Source: an uncultured Caulobacter sp. (GTDB lineage Bacteria > Pseudomonadota > Alphaproteobacteria > Caulobacterales > Caulobacteraceae). Taken from it: DNA of 8,901 nucleotides. The notes under the pieces were generated by a model that worked only from the letters and a program-made list of their open reading frames with translations, made no database searches and was not told the DNA's origin. Below are positions 6,291-8,901 of the stretch, piece by piece. Positions within the stretch are counted from its first letter, which is position 1. The number at the start of each line of letters is the position of its first letter. Both the position numbers and the translations under genes were made by a program. Location: assembly GCA_937925635.1 (NCBI GenBank), contig CALALX010000034.1, forward strand, positions 1 to 8,901. Reading direction: 5' to 3'.

Positions 6291-6308
6291 AACCGGTAAG
6301 TATCGGTT
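6291..6308. promoter_or_regulatory. Interrupted palindrome AACCG-N8-CGGTT in receptor leader
   Basis: AACCGGTAAGTATCGGTT has perfect 5-bp outer arms and keeps symmetry at the inner TA/TA steps (14 of 18 positions symmetric). This is the shape and length of many TetR-family or similar dimer-binding sites. It lies 15-32 nt downstream of TTGAAC (6271-6276), where a -10 box would be expected, and differs in sequence from the ATCGAT sites. A second input to receptor expression is possible. Confidence 0.3.
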
Positions 6309-6423
6309 ACGAATTTGTTGGGCGGGAAAACAGGGTGGATCAGGCCGAACCCGTCGCCGGCCTAGCGGACTAGCGGCGGCGCGTCTGCGCCCCGCGCTGA
6401 ACGACCACTTGAAGGGGAGTCAG

Positions 6424-8862
6424 ATGCACAAGAACCAACGGGCCAGAGCCGCCCGACTTCTCGCCGCAACGGCGCTCACCGGGATCTCGGTCCTGGGCCT
6501 CGCAAAGCCGACGCTGGCACAGGAAGCAGCGCCGACCGAGGTCGATGCCGTCATCGTCACGGCCACGCGCCGGGCGCAGGACGTGACGCAGATTCCGTAC
6601 AACGTCACGGCAGTCTCGGCGGAGTCGATCGAGCGTTCCGGCGTTGCGAACATCGAGGATCTGTCCCGCCAGGTGCCTAACCTGGTGGTGACTTCGAGCG
6701 GCAACCAGTTCCTGGGCGCGCAGCGCCAGATCATGCGTGGCCTGAACGCCTCTGCCAACAACCGCATGGGCGTCGCTCTCGAGCAGAACCCGGTAGGCAG
6801 CTATCTCGGCAATGCGCCTTACGCGAGCTACTTCCAGGTCGAGGACATCGAGCGCGTCGAGGTGCTCCGCGGTCCACAGGGCACGCTTTACGGCTCCGGA
6901 GCGCTCGGTGGCGCGATCCGTCTCATTCCTCACAGTCCGACGCTCGGAGACTTTGAAGGGCGGATCCAGGCGAGCACCGCCAGCATCGCGCACTCGGACG
7001 ACTACGACTATGGCCTGTCGGGTCTGATCAACATTCCGATCGGTGAGACGCTGGCCTTGCGGGTATCCGCCGGCGAGGATCGCGAGGGCGGGTTCATCGA
7101 CCAGTTCGGCATCTTCAAACGCGCGGGCGGCGGTCCGCTCGCGCCTCCCGTTCTCGCCAACCCGGGCTCGCCCCTCACCAGCGCGCCGGTCACCTATGAC
7201 AAGGAGGACGTGAACTCCTCACGGGTGACCAACGTCCGCGCGGCCCTCCGGTGGAAGCCGATCGATACGCTCGACATCACCCTGGCGCACAACTACTCGC
7301 GCATCAAAGGCTTCGGGCCGTCGCACGATACCCCCGACTACAACGGCGGCGTTGATCCGCTGTCGCCGTCAGTGGCCTATCCTGACACCGGCGAATACGA
7401 GCTGGTGTCGCGCAGCCTCTATCCCTTCGAGCGCACGTCCAAGATGACAACGCTCGATGTCAGCTACGATATGGGCTTCGCCACGCTTTCCTCGACCTCG
7501 AGCTACTTCGAGACCGACGGTGAGGTCTTCGTCGACGGAACGTGGGGCAACCTGGCGCTGCCGTCTTCAGTGCTTCCCTACTACACCGGGACGCCCGTGA
7601 ACCCGCGGTACAATTCGGTCTATCGCTTCGGCGACGGGACCAAGTCCAAGACCCAGGAGTTGCGTCTCGTTTCGAACGGCGATGGCCCGTTCGAGTACAC
7701 CGTGGGCCTCTACTATCAGGACGAGGAAAACCCCTCCTCATGGGTCGGCTACGCGCCGGGCCAGACGGCCTATAACCAGCTCCCGGGCGTGACCGTCACG
7801 GGCTATGGCCCCGGCGCGCCGGACGAGGTGCTGTTCGATGTCTCCGGGGTGAACTATTTCACCGAGAAGGCGCTGTTCGGAGAGCTGACGTGGCATCCGA
7901 TCGAAGGGCTCGACATCACCGCCGGCGTCCGGACCTTCAAGCAGGAACTCCGACGGGAAGTCAGCAACCTCGTCCCGCTCTATGGCCTGGTCGAGCTGAG
8001 CTCCAATTCGGCCGAATTCTCCGACACCAAGTACCGTCTCAATGCGACGTACGAGTATTTGCCAGGGCACCGCGTCTACGGGACATTCTCGCAGGGATTC
8101 CGACGCGGCGGCGCCAACGCCTTCGCTCTGACGGGCTTCCTGCGTGAACCGGCTTCACTGCTGAGCTACCAGCCCGACTCCGTGGACAACTACGAACTGG
8201 GGGTGAAGGGCCGTTTCGGCAACGGTTGGCGCTACAGCGCCGATGTCTTCCTCGCGAAGTGGAAGGACCCGCAGATCGGCGGCTTTACGGCGGTCATCTT
8301 CTGGCCGGCTGTGTTCAATGGGGAGACGGCCGAGAGCAAGGGCTTCGAGTTCGAGCTCTCGGGTAACCTCACCGACAACCTGAGCTTCCAGGGCGGCTAT
8401 GCCTACACTGAAGCCACGCTTACCGACGACTTCTGCGTGGCCTCGGGAGACGGCAGCGGCGCGCCAAACGGCGACATCCCCTGCGCCATCTCTGGCAAGG
8501 ACGGCGCACCGCTGCCGTCCGCGCCGCGGCAGAGCGGGACCTTCTCGTTCAACTACGAGCGTGACCTCGGCGACGGCAATTCGATCGCCGCGTCGCTGGG
8601 CGCCAATTTCAAGGGCGAGACGCGGATGAACCTCCCGACGGTCGGGGCGCGCTATCCCTTGATCCCGTCCTACTGGCTTGTGAACGGGTATGTTGGTTGG
8701 ACTCGCGGCCCGGTGACGGCGTCCCTGTTCGCCCGCAACCTGTTCGACGAAAGGACAGTCTACTCGGTCAACACGCGGGTCACGCCCTACGCCCCGATCG
8801 ACCAGTACGAGACCGTGGGACGCCCCCGGACCTTGGGTGTGGAACTCTCCTACAGCTGGTGA
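6424..8862 (+). CDS. TonB-dependent outer-membrane receptor
   Basis: The ATG at 6424, with AGGGGAG just upstream (6413-6419), gives 812 residues. A signal peptide is clear: basic start, hydrophobic core about 12-26, probable cleavage after TLA (30-32). A TonB box-like DAVIVTATRR (41-50) leads into the plug (about 55-170), which contains SIERSGVANIEDLSRQVPNL (68-87) and VEVLRGPQGTLYGSGALGGAIRLI (145-168). The remainder is a 22-strand-type barrel with conserved YGTFSQGFRRGGAN, NYELGVKGRF and SKGFEFEL stretches, ending in an aromatic terminal strand LSYSW as outer-membrane porins do. It imports a bulky ligand using TonB/ExbBD energy. The plug resembles the large sphingomonad/Caulobacter receptor group rather than BtuB or a known siderophore receptor, so the ligand is unknown. 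Only two cysteines occur (671, 687), both in one probable surface loop. No TonB, permease or siderophore gene is adjacent. Confidence 0.93.
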   Translation: MHKNQRARAARLLAATALTGISVLGLAKPTLAQEAAPTEVDAVIVTATRRAQDVTQIPYNVTAVSAESIERSGVANIEDLSRQVPNLVVTSSGNQFLGAQRQIMRGLNASANNRMGVALEQNPVGSYLGNAPYASYFQVEDIERVEVLRGPQGTLYGSGALGGAIRLIPHSPTLGDFEGRIQASTASIAHSDDYDYGLSGLINIPIGETLALRVSAGEDREGGFIDQFGIFKRAGGGPLAPPVLANPGSPLTSAPVTYDKEDVNSSRVTNVRAALRWKPIDTLDITLAHNYSRIKGFGPSHDTPDYNGGVDPLSPSVAYPDTGEYELVSRSLYPFERTSKMTTLDVSYDMGFATLSSTSSYFETDGEVFVDGTWGNLALPSSVLPYYTGTPVNPRYNSVYRFGDGTKSKTQELRLVSNGDGPFEYTVGLYYQDEENPSSWVGYAPGQTAYNQLPGVTVTGYGPGAPDEVLFDVSGVNYFTEKALFGELTWHPIEGLDITAGVRTFKQELRREVSNLVPLYGLVELSSNSAEFSDTKYRLNATYEYLPGHRVYGTFSQGFRRGGANAFALTGFLREPASLLSYQPDSVDNYELGVKGRFGNGWRYSADVFLAKWKDPQIGGFTAVIFWPAVFNGETAESKGFEFELSGNLTDNLSFQGGYAYTEATLTDDFCVASGDGSGAPNGDIPCAISGKDGAPLPSAPRQSGTFSFNYERDLGDGNSIAASLGANFKGETRMNLPTVGARYPLIPSYWLVNGYVGWTRGPVTASLFARNLFDERTVYSVNTRVTPYAPIDQYETVGRPRTLGVELSYSW

Positions 8863-8901
8863 CGAAGCGCGCCGCCGTGTTGAAGGCCGAATCGGGGCTG
8901 A
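8859..8901 (+). CDS. Possible start of next gene (runs off window)
   Basis: GTG at 8859 overlaps the receptor stop as GTGA and opens a frame without stop to the window end (MTKRAAVLKAESGL). An in-frame GTG at 8877 is an alternative start. There is no strong Shine-Dalgarno sequence. The 4-nt overlap copies the arrangement of the MFS and exporter genes at the left, but 14 codons cannot identify a product or prove a gene. Confidence 0.3.
   Translation, partial: MTKRAAVLKAESGL

Larger units (their letters stand above)
5919..6423. promoter_or_regulatory. Long divergent regulatory region, sulfotransferase / receptor
   Basis: This 505-bp stretch contains no supportable gene. An open frame runs into the receptor from 6091, but its residues are neither signal peptide nor receptor. 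From left to right it holds a 14-bp perfect palindrome (5942-5955), operator-like site B inside a candidate minus-strand promoter (5957-5985), site C over a candidate plus-strand promoter (6045-6078), a small GC hairpin CCGCC-TTC-GGCGG (6205-6217), an inverted repeat at 6249-6266, and an interrupted palindrome at 6291-6308. The receptor leader would be about 340 nt long if transcription starts near site C, which is unusually long. Confidence 0.55.

Noticed and set aside
6091..6423. N-terminal extension of the receptor to ATG 6091
   Set aside because: It would bury the clear signal peptide; the ATG at 6424 has a good Shine-Dalgarno sequence and gives a normal export signal.

Overview
The window is GC-rich (roughly two-thirds G+C by eye), densely coding bacterial DNA. 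The organism is most likely an alphaproteobacterium of the Caulobacterales or Sphingomonadales. This is inferred from the style of the TonB-dependent receptor (plug and terminal strand), the TPR-sulfotransferase next to it, the phytanoyl-CoA dioxygenase-like protein and the codon use. No rRNA, tRNA, transposase, CRISPR array or phage gene was seen.

Left block (1-2150, all + strand): the C-terminal half of an MFS transporter, a YeiH/UPF0324-type putative sulfate exporter (GTG start, 4-nt overlap with the MFS stop), and a small RBBP9/YdeN-type serine hydrolase starting 3 nt after the exporter stop. The packing indicates one operon. A weak hairpin follows it. Next comes about 370 bp without a convincing gene (2151-2517), carrying a short degenerate repeat.

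Right block (2518-8901): a PhyH-family Fe(II)/2-oxoglutarate dioxygenase gene (minus) is divergent from a TetR-family regulator (plus). The regulator converges tail-to-tail with a TPR-sulfotransferase gene (minus), and the two share a CTAG at their stops. The sulfotransferase is divergent from an 812-residue TonB-dependent outer-membrane receptor (plus). A further gene may start at the receptor's stop codon and run off the right edge.

The most interesting signal is regulatory. Both divergent promoter regions carry the same unusual AT-rich inverted repeat, TCGAT-N4/5-ATCGA. Two copies share flanks reading ATTTATCGAT-N4/5-ATCGAG, and a third (AATCGAT-GATG-ATCGATT) lies in the long leader of the receptor gene. 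The simplest reading is that the TetR protein made from the middle of the locus binds these sites and controls dioxygenase, sulfotransferase and receptor as one regulon. The locus would then be a ligand-responsive module for import across the outer membrane and oxidative or sulfation chemistry on an unknown hydrophobic or sulfated compound. The substrate cannot be read from the sequence, and the sulfur link to the YeiH-type exporter is only suggestive.
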